Source: Pseudomonas sp. URIL14HWK12:I12 (lineage in GTDB: Bacteria > Pseudomonadota > Gammaproteobacteria > Pseudomonadales > Pseudomonadaceae). Taken from it: a stretch of 64,000 bases of DNA. The translations under genes were made by a program, and so were the position numbers. The notes under the pieces were generated by a model, which saw only the letters and a program-made list of their open reading frames with translations, did no database searches and was not told where the DNA came from. The DNA lies in NCBI RefSeq assembly GCF_003097135.1, contig NZ_QEQL01000002.1:1-64000 (forward strand), read 5' to 3'. How positions within the stretch are numbered: the first letter of the stretch is position 1; each line of letters opens with the position of its first letter. This document shows positions 45,798-55,877 of the stretch, in pieces.

Positions 45798-46587
45798 AGT
45801 GGACGCACCGATAGGGGTGTTCGACTCAGGCGTCGGCGGCTTGTCGGTGCTCCACGAGCTGCGTGCGCTGTTGCCTGGGGAAAACTGGCTGTATGTGGCC
45901 GATGGCGGGCACTGCCCCTACGGCGAAAAAAGCCCCGACTACATCCGCCAGCGCATGGCTCGGGTGGCCGAGTTTCTGCGGGCACAGGGCGCCAAGGCAC
46001 TGGTGATTGCTTGCAATACCGCAACTGTTGCGGCCTGCGCAGATGTACGCACCCGCTACCCAGGGTGGCCTGTGGTAGCCATGGAGCCGGCAGTCAAGCC
46101 AGCGGCCAAGGCGACGCGCAATGGCAGGGTAGGGGTGCTGGCGACGACCGGTACCTTGCAGAGCGCGCGGTTTGCGGCCTTACTTGACCAATTCGCCAGC
46201 GATGTGAAGGTTTTTACCCAACCCTGCCCCGGGCTGGTCGAGTTGATAGAAACCGGCGACCTGCACAGCCCGGCTTTGTGCGGCCTTCTCCTGGGTTACC
46301 TGGCGCCTTTGCTGGAAGCGGGGTGCGACACCTTGATCCTGGGGTGCACGCATTATCCTTTTCTCAGGCCGCTGCTCGCCACGCTACTGCCACCGGAGGT
46401 TGTACTGATCGACACCGGCGCGGCCGTGGCCCGGCAGGCGCAACGCCTGTTGAGCCGGCATGGGCTGTTGAACGATAGCCTGGAAGGTAGCGTGCGCTAT
46501 TGGACCAGCGCCGATCCTCAGAGGCTTGCGGCCGTGCTTCCTGGGTTGGGTTGCACTGAGAGCAGCGTTGGTCTATTGCCAGTGTAA
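45790..46587 (+). CDS. murI: Glutamate racemase
   Basis: A 265-residue racemase making D-glutamate for peptidoglycan. It has [18 protein letters not shown], and the two catalytic cysteines in [11 protein letters not shown] and [17 protein letters not shown] 45790 overlaps the moeB stop (ATGCCTGA); the longer frame from 45718 is inside moeB. Last gene of the hemA-prfA-prmC-moeB-murI operon. Confidence 0.96.
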   Translation: MPEVDAPIGVFDSGVGGLSVLHELRALLPGENWLYVADGGHCPYGEKSPDYIRQRMARVAEFLRAQGAKALVIACNTATVAACADVRTRYPGWPVVAMEPAVKPAAKATRNGRVGVLATTGTLQSARFAALLDQFASDVKVFTQPCPGLVELIETGDLHSPALCGLLLGYLAPLLEAGCDTLILGCTHYPFLRPLLATLLPPEVVLIDTGAAVARQAQRLLSRHGLLNDSLEGSVRYWTSADPQRLAAVLPGLGCTESSVGLLPV

Positions 46588-46708
46588 AAAAGATGTGAAA
46601 AGGTCGTCGGGCATGGGTGAACTAATGATGCAGGGCGAGCTTCTATAATTGCGTTCGGGCCTTGGGCCTTGTGCGTGCAAAAAAGAACACCACACAGGAA
46701 GTACGTCG

Positions 46709-47227
46709 ATGAAACGCTTGATGGGGTTGGCCGCCACGGCGGCGCTGTTGCTAGGTTGCAGCGTGGGCGCATACGCTGATGGCGTCACCTTTTCGGCCGG
46801 TGAAACGGGTGAATCAACCCAAGTGTATCGCCTGGGTTACCAGATCGACTGGGACAAGAGCTGGTTGCAAAGCGGCGCAGGCCGCCTCACGGGTTACTGG
46901 GATGCCGGCTACACCTATTGGGACGGTGACAAGCACTCCAGCGCGCACAGTGTGTCTTTCGCACCTGTTTTCCGCTACGAATTTGGCAATGCCTCGATCA
47001 AGCCCTTCGTTGAAGCGGGCATCGGCGTATCGTTGTTTTCCCAAACTCAGATCGAAGACAACAAACTGGGCTCGTCCTTCAATTTCGAAGACCGCCTGGG
47101 CCTGGGGGTGCAACTGCCGGGTGGTCATGAGCTCAGCGTTCGCGCGATCCATTATTCCAACGGCGGGCTGAAGGAGCCTAACGATGGTATCGAGGCCTAC
47201 TCACTCAATTACAAGTTGCCGCTCTGA
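46709..47227 (+). CDS. pagL: Lipid A 3-O-deacylase PagL
   Basis: A 172-residue outer-membrane beta-barrel with a signal peptide ending about A23 (GAYADG). The catalytic triad of PagL is intact: H148 and S150 in IHYSNGGLKEPNDG and E162 in GIEAY. It removes the 3-O-linked acyl chain from lipid A, altering LPS recognition. AGGAAG precedes ATG 46709. Its TGA abuts the phrB stop, the two forming the palindrome TGATCA. Confidence 0.93.
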   Translation: MKRLMGLAATAALLLGCSVGAYADGVTFSAGETGESTQVYRLGYQIDWDKSWLQSGAGRLTGYWDAGYTYWDGDKHSSAHSVSFAPVFRYEFGNASIKPFVEAGIGVSLFSQTQIEDNKLGSSFNFEDRLGLGVQLPGGHELSVRAIHYSNGGLKEPNDGIEAYSLNYKLPL

Positions 47228-48661
47228 TCACAGATTGCGAAAGGCACTCAGCGCCCGCTCGCGACTGCTTTTGAGATCGACAATTGGCTTGGGATAGTCC
47301 ACCTGCGCGAACAACCCTCCGTTGGCTCGTGCAGGCTCATGGACGCTTTTGGCGCAGAGCGGTTCTAGCTGCGGCAACCACTGCTTGAGAAACACGCCTT
47401 GAGGATCAAAACGCTGTGATTGGCTCAGCGGGTTGAAAAGCCTGAAGTAGGGCACCGAATCGGTGCCGGTCGATGCGCTCCATTGCCAACCACCATTGTT
47501 GGCTGCCAAGTCGCCATCAATCAGGTGGCGCATGAAGAAACGCTCACCCTCACGCCAATTGATCAACAGGTTCTTGGTCAGGAACATGGCTGTGACCATG
47601 CGCAGGCGGTTGTGCATCCAGCCGGTTTCGACCAATTGCTTCATCGCGGCATCTACCAAAGGTATGCCGGTACGCCCCTCTTGCCAGGCAGCGAGGTCGT
47701 CGGGCGAATGGCGCCATGGCAGCGCTTCGGTTTCTGGCCGGAATGCCTTGTGCATTGAAACGCGCGGGAACCCCTCGAGAATATGCCGGTAGAACTCTCG
47801 CCAGATCAGTTCGCCCACCCATGTGGTCACACCACTGCTGCCTGAATACAGCTCGCCCTGGTTGTGCCGCAACGCGGCGTGCAAACACTGGCGTATCGAA
47901 ATGACCCCGGCATTCAGGTAGGGCGAGAGTGTGCTGGTACCGGGCCGTGCGGGTAAGTCGCGCTGGGTGTCGTACTCGTCTATGTCGGCATCGATGAAGT
48001 GATCCAGGCGTTTGCGGGCTTCGGTTTCCCCAGCTGGCCAGTGCGCACGTAATGCCTCTGAAGGCGAGGTGAAGCCCTTGAGCGTGGTTGGAACTTGACT
48101 GCTTGCTATGTGCAGGGGCGCCTGCTTGGCTGGGCGGCGGTGCACGCTGGGTAAATTATGCTCAAGCCGCGAGAGGCACTGCTTTCGAAACTGGCTGAAT
48201 ACTTTGAAGTACCCCCCTGAATGCGTCAGGATCGCGCCCGGTTCGAAGAGCGTGCCATCAAGCCAGCTGTGCCATTGAACGCCGTCGCCCTTCAAGGCTT
48301 CGGCTGTAGCGGCATCCCGGCGGCCTTCATTGACGCCGTATTCGCGATTGCAGTGTACGCCCTGGATATCGTGGGCATGGCAGACGCGCTGGATCAGCGC
48401 CGGCACTGTGTCCCAGGTGTCTGCGTGTTCGATCAACAACGGAATGTTGAGGTCTGCCAACTGCTTTGAAAGCTCGCGCACATTGCGCAGCCAGAAATCC
48501 ACTTTGTTGGCGGAGTCGTCGTGGCTCAACCATTGCTGGGGGCTCAGGACAAACAGGGCTACGGTAGGCCCGGCTGAACATGCCTGAGCCAAGGCAGTAT
48601 TGTCATGGGTGCGCAGGTCTGTGCGCAACCAGGCAAGTTGCCGCTGTGCAGTCGCTTTCAT
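47228..48661 (-). CDS. phrB: Deoxyribodipyrimidine photolyase
   Basis: A 477-residue class I photolyase. The N-terminal alpha/beta domain (LAWLRTDLRTHDNTALAQAC) binds the antenna cofactor. The FAD domain has TSTLSPYLNAGVIS, WREFYRHIL, LVDAAMKQLVETGWMHNRLR and NNGGWQWSASTGTDS. It repairs pyrimidine dimers using blue light. ATG 48661 follows GAGGGG on the minus strand and is 10 nt after the MerR gene, so the two are co-transcribed. Confidence 0.95.
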   Translation of the reverse strand: MKATAQRQLAWLRTDLRTHDNTALAQACSAGPTVALFVLSPQQWLSHDDSANKVDFWLRNVRELSKQLADLNIPLLIEHADTWDTVPALIQRVCHAHDIQGVHCNREYGVNEGRRDAATAEALKGDGVQWHSWLDGTLFEPGAILTHSGGYFKVFSQFRKQCLSRLEHNLPSVHRRPAKQAPLHIASSQVPTTLKGFTSPSEALRAHWPAGETEARKRLDHFIDADIDEYDTQRDLPARPGTSTLSPYLNAGVISIRQCLHAALRHNQGELYSGSSGVTTWVGELIWREFYRHILEGFPRVSMHKAFRPETEALPWRHSPDDLAAWQEGRTGIPLVDAAMKQLVETGWMHNRLRMVTAMFLTKNLLINWREGERFFMRHLIDGDLAANNGGWQWSASTGTDSVPYFRLFNPLSQSQRFDPQGVFLKQWLPQLEPLCAKSVHEPARANGGLFAQVDYPKPIVDLKSSRERALSAFRNL

Positions 48662-48671
48662 GGCTGACCCC

Positions 48672-49592
48672 TCAAAGTACGTTAGCCATCTGTAATTGCT
48701 GGCAGGCGTCCAGTGGGGTACTGGCCAATGGCAAGCTCGAAAGTGTCGGGTGCATGGCCAACTCGCTGCGATGGATCTCCACGCAAGGCCCGGCCAACAA
48801 CACAAGCCCAGCATCCATCACCTGAGTAGCAAGGCGCTCTAGATGCAGAGGGCGGCTGGAGTAAAGCACTGTGGTGCGTGCGCCCAGCAACGCGGCGGCC
48901 GACGCCAGCTCCCCAGGAGGGAGCGACACGTCGAATACCTCCACTGGGCAGTCAGCGCTACTGATCAGCCAGGCGGTTATCCACAGCGCGGGCTCCATTG
49001 GTAAATCGGATTGATTGATCAGCAGCACAGGCTTGCCGCTCAACTGCCGATTGTTGTGATAAATACGCGCGCCTAGTTTGCTGCGCAGCCAGCTGAGAAA
49101 AAACGCGCGTTGTGCCGCAGCGCCAGGCTGCCCTTGCCAGCGCAGGTCTAGCTCGCGAAGCAGAGGCATGAGCAACTGCTGGCACAGGGTGCTGGGTGGG
49201 TAAAGTGCCATCGCTTGATTGAGCTTGTCGTCTAGCTTGCGCTCTGCCAGTTCTGCAACGGCCTCAAGCAACTGTTGGCACAGCGGCTGCCATTCGTTCT
49301 CGGAACGCTGCCGCAACCGCTGGGCCGGTGACTCCAGTAACACCTTGACCTGGCTGACCGGAACACCGCGATTCAACCACGTCAGAACCGACTCGATCCT
49401 CGCCAGATGCTCGGCCGAATACAGCCGATGGCCTTTGGGCGTTCGATGGGGGACAACCAAGCCATAACGTCGCTCCCAGGCGCGGAGCGTGACTGGGTTG
49501 ACCCCGGTTCTACGGGATACTTCACGTATGGGCAGCCAGCCTTCGGCCAGTGCCTGGTTGTAGTCATTATCGGGCGCGGGTGCGGGGCTCAT
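48672..49592 (-). CDS. MerR family regulator, class II LitR-like (photolyase operon)
   Basis: A 306-residue regulator. The MerR DNA-binding domain is LPIREVSRRTGVNPVTLRAW, then ERRYGL and KGHRLYSAEHLARI. The C-terminal two-thirds have the CarH/LitR helical-bundle plus Rossmann architecture, but the cobalamin residues are missing: the W-x9-EH element reads W-x9-RA, and no DxHxxG is present. This fits the class II LitR described in P. putida, which controls light-inducible genes without binding B12 itself. The downstream phrB and upstream DUF523 genes are part of the same set. Confidence 0.85.
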   Translation of the reverse strand: MSPAPAPDNDYNQALAEGWLPIREVSRRTGVNPVTLRAWERRYGLVVPHRTPKGHRLYSAEHLARIESVLTWLNRGVPVSQVKVLLESPAQRLRQRSENEWQPLCQQLLEAVAELAERKLDDKLNQAMALYPPSTLCQQLLMPLLRELDLRWQGQPGAAAQRAFFLSWLRSKLGARIYHNNRQLSGKPVLLINQSDLPMEPALWITAWLISSADCPVEVFDVSLPPGELASAAALLGARTTVLYSSRPLHLERLATQVMDAGLVLLAGPCVEIHRSELAMHPTLSSLPLASTPLDACQQLQMANVL

Positions 49593-49594
49593 GG

Positions 49595-50560
49595 TCAGAT
49601 AGCGTTTCTTAAACTGAGTTTTTCAGGATGCGGCTGCAAGTAGACTTGCCTGGCGATATAAGGGTCAGGGTGCAGGCGGAACAAATGCTTGAGCAGGGTC
49701 ATTGGCACCACCAGCGGAACGGTGCCATCGCGGTATTGAAGAATCAAGTCACGGATCTCTGCCTTGTCTTGAGGGTCCAGGTGGCGGCGCAAGTACCCAC
49801 TGATATGCATCAGCACGTTGGCATGGCTGCCGCGGGTCGCACAGCGGCGCAACCCCTGCATTAGCCCGTGAAAATACTCGGCTGCCAATTCGTTCAGGGG
49901 CCGCTCGTTGCTTTTGCCGAGCAGTCCGCCCAGCGCTTTATACTGCTCTGGGTTGCAGGCCATTAGTTGGTATTTGTAACGGGCGTGAAACTCGGTAAGC
50001 GCACGACGGCTCAGGCCCTCTGCCTTGAGGGCCTGCCAGTCCGCATACGCATAGACCCGGGTGACGAAATTTTCTCGCAGCACTGGGTCACATAGCCGGC
50101 CTTCCTCCTCGACGGGCAGGTCAGGCCTGGCTTGGCAGAACGCCTTGGCATACACACCGCTTCCACTTTCAATCTGCGGAACGCCATCCTCGCGGTAGAC
50201 CTTTACGCGCTCGACGCCGCACGAAGGGGACTTCTGCATGAAGATATAGCCACTTATATCACCCAGTGCCTGAGCCATCTCCTGGCCGTAATCAGCGAGT
50301 GCTTGGGTAACATCAAGACTTTTCTCGACGGTCCCTCGGGCTCGCGGCGCGGACGGGTCGCCCACCAAGCGAATAGGCTGGCGCGGAACACCCAACCCAA
50401 TGGCCATCTCCGGGCAAACATTGACGAAGTTAAAGTGGTCACTCAGCAGGTTGCGACAGTAGCGGGATTGCTTGTGCCCACCGTTGTAACGAACTTCATC
50501 GCCCATCAGGCAGGCGCTGATGGCAATTTTCGGTTTACGGACGGGCACGTTAGCGAGCAT
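49595..50560 (-). CDS. DUF523-DUF1722 fusion protein (YbgA-like)
   Basis: A 321-residue two-domain protein. The DUF523 half (1-155) has three cysteines positioned like the Fe-S ligands of thiouracil desulfidase TudS: C17 in ACLMG, C49 in VCPE and C114 in SPSCG. The DUF1722 half (about 190-310) is helical (FHARYKYQLMACNPEQYKALG). The function is not established. GAGG upstream supports ATG 50560. First gene of the operon with the MerR regulator (2-nt gap) and phrB, directly downstream of the TTGTACAA pair. Confidence 0.88.
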   Translation of the reverse strand: MLANVPVRKPKIAISACLMGDEVRYNGGHKQSRYCRNLLSDHFNFVNVCPEMAIGLGVPRQPIRLVGDPSAPRARGTVEKSLDVTQALADYGQEMAQALGDISGYIFMQKSPSCGVERVKVYREDGVPQIESGSGVYAKAFCQARPDLPVEEEGRLCDPVLRENFVTRVYAYADWQALKAEGLSRRALTEFHARYKYQLMACNPEQYKALGGLLGKSNERPLNELAAEYFHGLMQGLRRCATRGSHANVLMHISGYLRRHLDPQDKAEIRDLILQYRDGTVPLVVPMTLLKHLFRLHPDPYIARQVYLQPHPEKLSLRNAI

Positions 50561-50580
50561 GGGAACCTCTGCACCTGGAG

Positions 50581-50607
50581 TTGTACAATCTTATGACATT
50601 TGTACAA
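50581..50607 (-). promoter_or_regulatory. Paired TTGTACAA palindromes, candidate operator of the phrB operon
   Basis: Two identical 8-bp palindromes, TTGTACAA at 50581-50588 and at 50600-50607, have centres 19 bp apart. A degenerate third element TTGTGCAG follows at 50609-50616. They lie 21-47 nt upstream of the DUF523 start, where the promoter must be, in an AT-rich gap. A MerR-type regulator encoded in the operon is the natural candidate binder. This is inference; I do not recall the published LitR consensus well enough to compare. Confidence 0.6.
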
Positions 50608-50664
50608 CTTGTGCAGGTTTAGTTCATCTCATTCGCGGTAAGTGCCGATCAGCGGAGCGCCAGT

Positions 50665-51666
<1,002 letters not shown>

Positions 51667-51669
51667 CTA

Positions 51670-51683
51670 TACGTCTCGACGTA
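51670..51683. promoter_or_regulatory. 14-bp palindrome upstream of the renalase gene
   Basis: TACGTC-TC-GACGTA is a perfect inverted repeat with 6-bp arms and a 2-nt centre, 13 nt upstream of the renalase start codon. The overlapping octamer CTATACGT (51667-51674) recurs on the same strand at 51752-51759 before the divergent gene. The pattern suggests an operator in the shared promoter region. Confidence 0.45.
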
Positions 51684-51772
51684 CAGCCTACGCCTGTGAC
51701 GCGGGCCCGTACATTCAGAAAAACAGGTATAAGTTCAAGCTTCCTTAAAACCTATACGTGCTGAGGTGTCCT

Positions 51773-51862
51773 ATGTTTTATCTGAGAACGCACAGGGCCA
51801 TTAGTGCCCTGGCTCAGATGCAATACATCATAACGGCCCTTGGGCCGGCCACTACGAGGTAG
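51773..51862 (+). CDS. Candidate 29-residue leader peptide upstream of the TIGR01777 gene
   Basis: ATG 51773 follows a well-placed Shine-Dalgarno (GAGG at 51763-51766, 6-nt spacing) and opens a 29-codon frame, starting MFYLRTHRAISALAQMQYII and ending at TAG 51860-51862. The stop overlaps the GAGG ribosome site of the next gene, whose ATG is at 51868, a layout for translational coupling. Two inverted repeats fall within it (CAGGGC/GCCCTG at 51793-51811 and CGGCCC-TT-GGGCCG at 51834-51847). I do not recognise the peptide; chance is possible. Confidence 0.45.
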   Translation: MFYLRTHRAISALAQMQYIITALGPATTR

Positions 51863-51867
51863 CTGCC

Positions 51868-52770
51868 ATGCACATTTTGCTGACCGGTGGTACAGGGATG
51901 ATCGGCCGGCGGCTTTGCCGCTTCTGGATCGAGCAGGGGCATCGGCTGACCGTCCTGAGCCGCGAGCCGGCGGGCGTGCCAGCGCGCTGTGGTGCCGGTG
52001 TGCGCGGCATCGGCCAGCTGGATGAGCTCAAGGAGGAGCCGATTGACGCGGTGGTCAATCTGGCAGGCGCACCTATCGCCGACCGGCCCTGGACAGCTGC
52101 CCGGCGCAAGCTGCTGTGGGCCAGCCGTATTGGCCTGACAGAAGAATTGCTAGCCTGGCTTGGCAGCCGCCAGCAACGTCCGACTGTTCTGATCTCCGGC
52201 TCTGCGGTGGGTTGGTATGGTGATGGCGGGCAACGCACCCTGGATGAAACTTGCGCGCCGGTGAGTGAGGATTTTGCCAGCCAATTGTGCATCGCTTGGG
52301 AGGAAACCGCAGAGCGCGCCCGGGATCTGGGCATACGGGTTGTGCTAGTGCGTACCGGGCTGGTGTTGGCCTCCGAGGGCGGTATGCTCCAGCGCATGGC
52401 ACTGCCGTTTCGCCTTGGGCTGGGCGGCCCGCTGGGCAGCGGTCGGCAATGGATGCCTTGGATTCATATTGACGACCAGGTCGCCCTGATAGATTTTTTA
52501 TTGAACCGCGAGAATGCCGAGGGCCCCTATAATGCGTGCGCCCCGCACCCGGTGCGCAACCGTGAATTCGTCAAGCGCCTGGGCAAGGCCCTGCACAGGC
52601 CGGCGGTGTTGCCGATGCCCGGTTCGGTGCTGCGCTTGTTGCTGGGCGAGATGGCCGGCCTGCTCACCGGAGGCCAGCATGCGCTGCCGTCTCGGCTTCA
52701 AGATGCAGGCTTCAGCTTTCGCTTCACCGAACTGCAAACCGCGCTCGATGATGTTTTCACTCGGCGCTGA
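51868..52770 (+). CDS. TIGR01777 family NAD(P)-binding epimerase-like protein
   Basis: A 300-residue extended SDR protein. The Rossmann motif LLTGGTGMIGRRLCRF is at the N-terminus; NLAGAPIADRPW, SGSAVGWYGDGG, LVRTGLVLA and PWIHIDDQVALIDF are family signatures; a DUF1731 tail carries VLRLLLGEMAGLLTGGQ. Often misannotated as a SulA-type division inhibitor. The substrate is unknown. It precedes hemH by 24 nt, probably in one transcript. GAGG at 51855 sets the start. Confidence 0.9.
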   Translation: MHILLTGGTGMIGRRLCRFWIEQGHRLTVLSREPAGVPARCGAGVRGIGQLDELKEEPIDAVVNLAGAPIADRPWTAARRKLLWASRIGLTEELLAWLGSRQQRPTVLISGSAVGWYGDGGQRTLDETCAPVSEDFASQLCIAWEETAERARDLGIRVVLVRTGLVLASEGGMLQRMALPFRLGLGGPLGSGRQWMPWIHIDDQVALIDFLLNRENAEGPYNACAPHPVRNREFVKRLGKALHRPAVLPMPGSVLRLLLGEMAGLLTGGQHALPSRLQDAGFSFRFTELQTALDDVFTRR

Positions 52771-52794
52771 ACCTTGACTGAAACAGGATTGTGA

Positions 52795-53817
52795 ATGACC
52801 GATCACGCGCTGCTGCTGGTCAACCTGGGCTCGCCGGCCTCCACCGACGTGGACGACGTGGCTCGCTACCTGAACCAGTTTCTGATGGACCCCTACGTCA
52901 TCGACCTGCCCTGGCCACTGCGCCGGCTGCTGGTTTCGCTGATCCTGATCAGGCGCCCGGCTCAGTCGGCCCATGCCTATGCTTCCATCTGGTGGGATGA
53001 AGGTTCGCCGCTGGTGGTGCTCACCCGCCGGCTGCAACAACAGATGCACGGCCTGTGGCCCCATGGCCCGGTGGAGATCGCCATGCGTTATGGCGAGCCG
53101 TCGTTGCCCGCGGTGCTGCAGAAGCTGGCCGCGCAGGGCGTACGCAAGGTCACATTGGCGCCACTTTATCCCCAGTTCGCCGACAGCACCGTCACCACAG
53201 TGGTGCAAATGGCTCAGCAGGTGGTTGCCGAGCAGAAGTTGCCAATCACCTTCACCACGCTCAAGCCGTTCTACGACGAGCCGCTGTACATCCAAGCCCT
53301 GGCCGACAGCGCCCGGCCGTGGTTGGAGCACGAATACGACCACCTGCTGCTGAGCTTTCATGGGCTGCCAGAAAGCCACATTCGCAAGCTGCTGCCCAAA
53401 GGCAGCAAGCACGACCTGCGAGCGGCCGATTGCTGCGCCGGCGCGACCGCACAGGAGCGAGCGGTCTGCTATCGCGGCCAATGCCTGGCGACGGCAAAGT
53501 CGGTGGCCGATGTGCTCGGGTTGCCTGACGGAAAATGGTCAGTGGCGTTTCAGTCTCGGCTGGGCAAGAACAAGTGGATCGAGCCATATACCGACTCACG
53601 GCTGGACGAATTGGCCGCCCGTGGCGTCAAGCGGCTGCTGGTGATGTGCCCTGCATTCGTGGCCGACTGCATCGAGACCCTTGAAGAGATCGGCATTCGC
53701 GGGCAGGAGCAATTCCGTGAAGCGGGAGGCGAGGAGTTGGTACTGGTGCCGTGCCTGAACGATCATCCTGGCTGGGCTCAAGCCTTGGCGCAGCTCGCCC
53801 AGCGCGCCTCGGCCTGA
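52795..53817 (+). CDS. hemH: Ferrochelatase
   Basis: A 340-residue enzyme inserting iron into protoporphyrin IX, the last step of haem synthesis. It has [26 protein letters not shown], the catalytic His in [15 protein letters not shown] and [17 protein letters not shown] with the conserved Glu. A cysteine-rich segment ([15 protein letters not shown]) is typical of gammaproteobacterial members. AGGA upstream of ATG 52795 gives a good start. Confidence 0.97.
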   Translation: MTDHALLLVNLGSPASTDVDDVARYLNQFLMDPYVIDLPWPLRRLLVSLILIRRPAQSAHAYASIWWDEGSPLVVLTRRLQQQMHGLWPHGPVEIAMRYGEPSLPAVLQKLAAQGVRKVTLAPLYPQFADSTVTTVVQMAQQVVAEQKLPITFTTLKPFYDEPLYIQALADSARPWLEHEYDHLLLSFHGLPESHIRKLLPKGSKHDLRAADCCAGATAQERAVCYRGQCLATAKSVADVLGLPDGKWSVAFQSRLGKNKWIEPYTDSRLDELAARGVKRLLVMCPAFVADCIETLEEIGIRGQEQFREAGGEELVLVPCLNDHPGWAQALAQLAQRASA

Positions 53818-53842
53818 GGCGCGCCCGGCGCGGGCTCAGGCC
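53811..53842. terminator. Imperfect dyad spanning the hemH and uraA stop codons
   Basis: GGCCTGAG (53811-53818) pairs with CTCAGGCC (53835-53842), and the inner CGCGCC pairs with GGCGCG around a tight centre. The hemH TGA and the leftward uraA TGA lie in opposite arms. No T tract follows on either side, so this may be a convergent 3'-end structure rather than a full terminator. Confidence 0.5.
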
Positions 53843-55080
53843 TGTGCCTTGGGCAGCAGCAGGTTCAGCGCAATGGCCACCAGCGCGCACAGCGCTATGC
53901 CTTTGAGGCCAAAGTCGCTGGCCTGCGTGCCAGTGCCAATCAGCACGCCCCCGATGCCGAACACCAGCGTTATCGAGACGATCACCAAGTTGCGCGGCTG
54001 GCCAAGATCGACCTGGTGGCGGATCAGGGTGTTCAGGCCCACTGCAGCGATCGAGCCGAACAACAGGCACAGGATGCCACCCATTACCGGTACGGGGATG
54101 CTCTGCAACAGCGCACCGAACTTGCCAATGAACGCCAGCGAAATTGCGAACGCCGCCGCCCAGGTCATGATCTTCGGGTTGTAATTGCGAGTCAGCATGA
54201 CCGCGCCGGTCACCTCGGCGTAGGTGGTGTTGGGCGGCCCGCCAAACAAACCAGCGGCGGTGGTCGCCAGGCCGTCACCCAGCAATGTGCGGTGCAGGCC
54301 TGGTTTGCGCAGGTAATCGCGCCCGGTGACGCTGCCCACGGCGATTACGCCGCCGATATGCTCGATGGCGGGTGCCAGTGCCACCGGGACGATAAACAGG
54401 ATCGCCTGCAGGTTGAAGGCCGGTGCTGTGAAGTGCGGGAGCGCCAGCCAAGGGGCACTGGCAACCTTGCTGAAGTCGGTGACCCCAAGCAGCTGCGCCA
54501 TGCCGAAGCCCACCAGCACGCCGGCGATGATCGGCACCAGGCGCAGCATGCCTCGGCCGAACACCGCGACCACTAGGGTGGTCAGCAAGGCCGACATCGA
54601 GATCAGAATCGCGGTGCGATAGGGGATCAGCTCCGTGCCGTCGCCGGCCTTGCCCATGGCCATGTTCGCGGCGATCGGGGCCATGGCCAGGCCGATCGAG
54701 ATCACCACTGGGCCGATCACCACTGGCGGCAGCAAGCGGTCGATGAAGCCGGTGCCCTTGATCTTCACTGCAAGCCCCAGGAAGGTGTACACGAACCCTG
54801 CCGCCATCACCCCGCCCATGGTTTCGGCCAACCCGAATTGCCCCTTGGCGAGAATGATCGGGGTGATGAAAGCAAAGCTGGAGGCCAGGAACACCGGCAC
54901 CTGGCGGCCTGTGACCAGTTGAAAAAGCAGCGTGCCCAAGCCCGCCGTGAACAGCGCCACGTTAGGGTCGAGCCCTGTGATCAGCGGCATGAGCACCAGC
55001 GCACCGAACGCCACGAACAGCATCTGCGCGCCAGAGAGCACGGTGCGCCACAGCGGGTCTTCGAACTCGCTCTGCATCAT
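53836..55080 (-). CDS. uraA: Uracil permease (NCS2 family)
   Basis: A 414-residue nucleobase:cation symporter with 14 hydrophobic segments. Substrate-contacting Glu residues are visible in LAPAIEHIGGVIAVG and PNTTYAEVTGAVMLT, as in E. coli UraA; QVPVFLASSFAFITPI is also typical. It imports uracil for Upp. ATG 55080 overlaps the upp stop by one base (TGATG), so uraA is the second gene of the upp-uraA operon. Confidence 0.95.
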   Translation of the reverse strand: MMQSEFEDPLWRTVLSGAQMLFVAFGALVLMPLITGLDPNVALFTAGLGTLLFQLVTGRQVPVFLASSFAFITPIILAKGQFGLAETMGGVMAAGFVYTFLGLAVKIKGTGFIDRLLPPVVIGPVVISIGLAMAPIAANMAMGKAGDGTELIPYRTAILISMSALLTTLVVAVFGRGMLRLVPIIAGVLVGFGMAQLLGVTDFSKVASAPWLALPHFTAPAFNLQAILFIVPVALAPAIEHIGGVIAVGSVTGRDYLRKPGLHRTLLGDGLATTAAGLFGGPPNTTYAEVTGAVMLTRNYNPKIMTWAAAFAISLAFIGKFGALLQSIPVPVMGGILCLLFGSIAAVGLNTLIRHQVDLGQPRNLVIVSITLVFGIGGVLIGTGTQASDFGLKGIALCALVAIALNLLLPKAQA

Positions 55081-55718
55081 CACGCGTCCTTTTGCTTGGT
55101 GCCAAAAATCTTGTCTCCGGCATCGCCCAACCCCGGCATGATGTACCCCTGCTCGTTCAGGCCGTGGTCGATGGAGGCAGTGTAGATGCGCACGTCCGGG
55201 TGGGCGCTTTCCACCGCAGCAATGCCTTCCGGCGCTGCAACCAGCACCATGGCACGGATATCTCGGCAGCCGGCTTTCTTCAGCAGGTCGATGGTGGCAA
55301 CCATCGAGCCACCGGTTGCCAGCATGGGGTCAATGATCAGCGCGAGGCGTTCACCGATGCCGGTGACCAGTTTTTCCAGGTAGGTGTGCGCTTCGAGTGT
55401 TTCTTCGTTGCGCGCCACGCCTACGGCGCTGACCTTCGCACCAGGAATCAGGCTGAGCACACCATCGAGCATGCCGATCCCCGCGCGCAGGATCGGCACC
55501 ACGGTGATCTTCTTGCCGGCAATCTTCTCGACCTGCACCGGGCCGCACCAACCGTCGATCTCATAGGTTTCCAGCGGCAGGTCCTGGGTGGCTTCATAGG
55601 TAAGCAGCGCACCCACTTCCTGGGCGAGTTCGCGGAAATTTTTGGTACTGATGTCGGCGCGACGCATCAGGCCGATCTTGTGACGGATCAGCGGGTGGCG
55701 GATTTCGCGAACGGGCAT
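55080..55718 (-). CDS. upp: Uracil phosphoribosyltransferase
   Basis: A 212-residue salvage enzyme that converts uracil and PRPP to UMP. It starts [19 protein letters not shown] and has the PRPP-binding loop [19 protein letters not shown] and the C-terminal [20 protein letters not shown] that binds uracil. ATG 55718 follows GGAGAG on the minus strand; TTG 55724 would add two residues. Divergent from hpt. Confidence 0.97.
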   Translation of the reverse strand: MPVREIRHPLIRHKIGLMRRADISTKNFRELAQEVGALLTYEATQDLPLETYEIDGWCGPVQVEKIAGKKITVVPILRAGIGMLDGVLSLIPGAKVSAVGVARNEETLEAHTYLEKLVTGIGERLALIIDPMLATGGSMVATIDLLKKAGCRDIRAMVLVAAPEGIAAVESAHPDVRIYTASIDHGLNEQGYIMPGLGDAGDKIFGTKQKDA

Positions 55719-55877
55719 GTGCAACTCTCCAAAGGGCGCGGAAAAAACGCGCTAGATTAATCTATTCAGCGCAAGGCGTGGAGCCATTGATGCACGTTAG
55801 TCCACAATCACTTGCTTCGTTGGCGCCCGATGCGTACCTTTGCCCGCTTTTATTTCGCCACCTTCAGGAGAGCCCCT

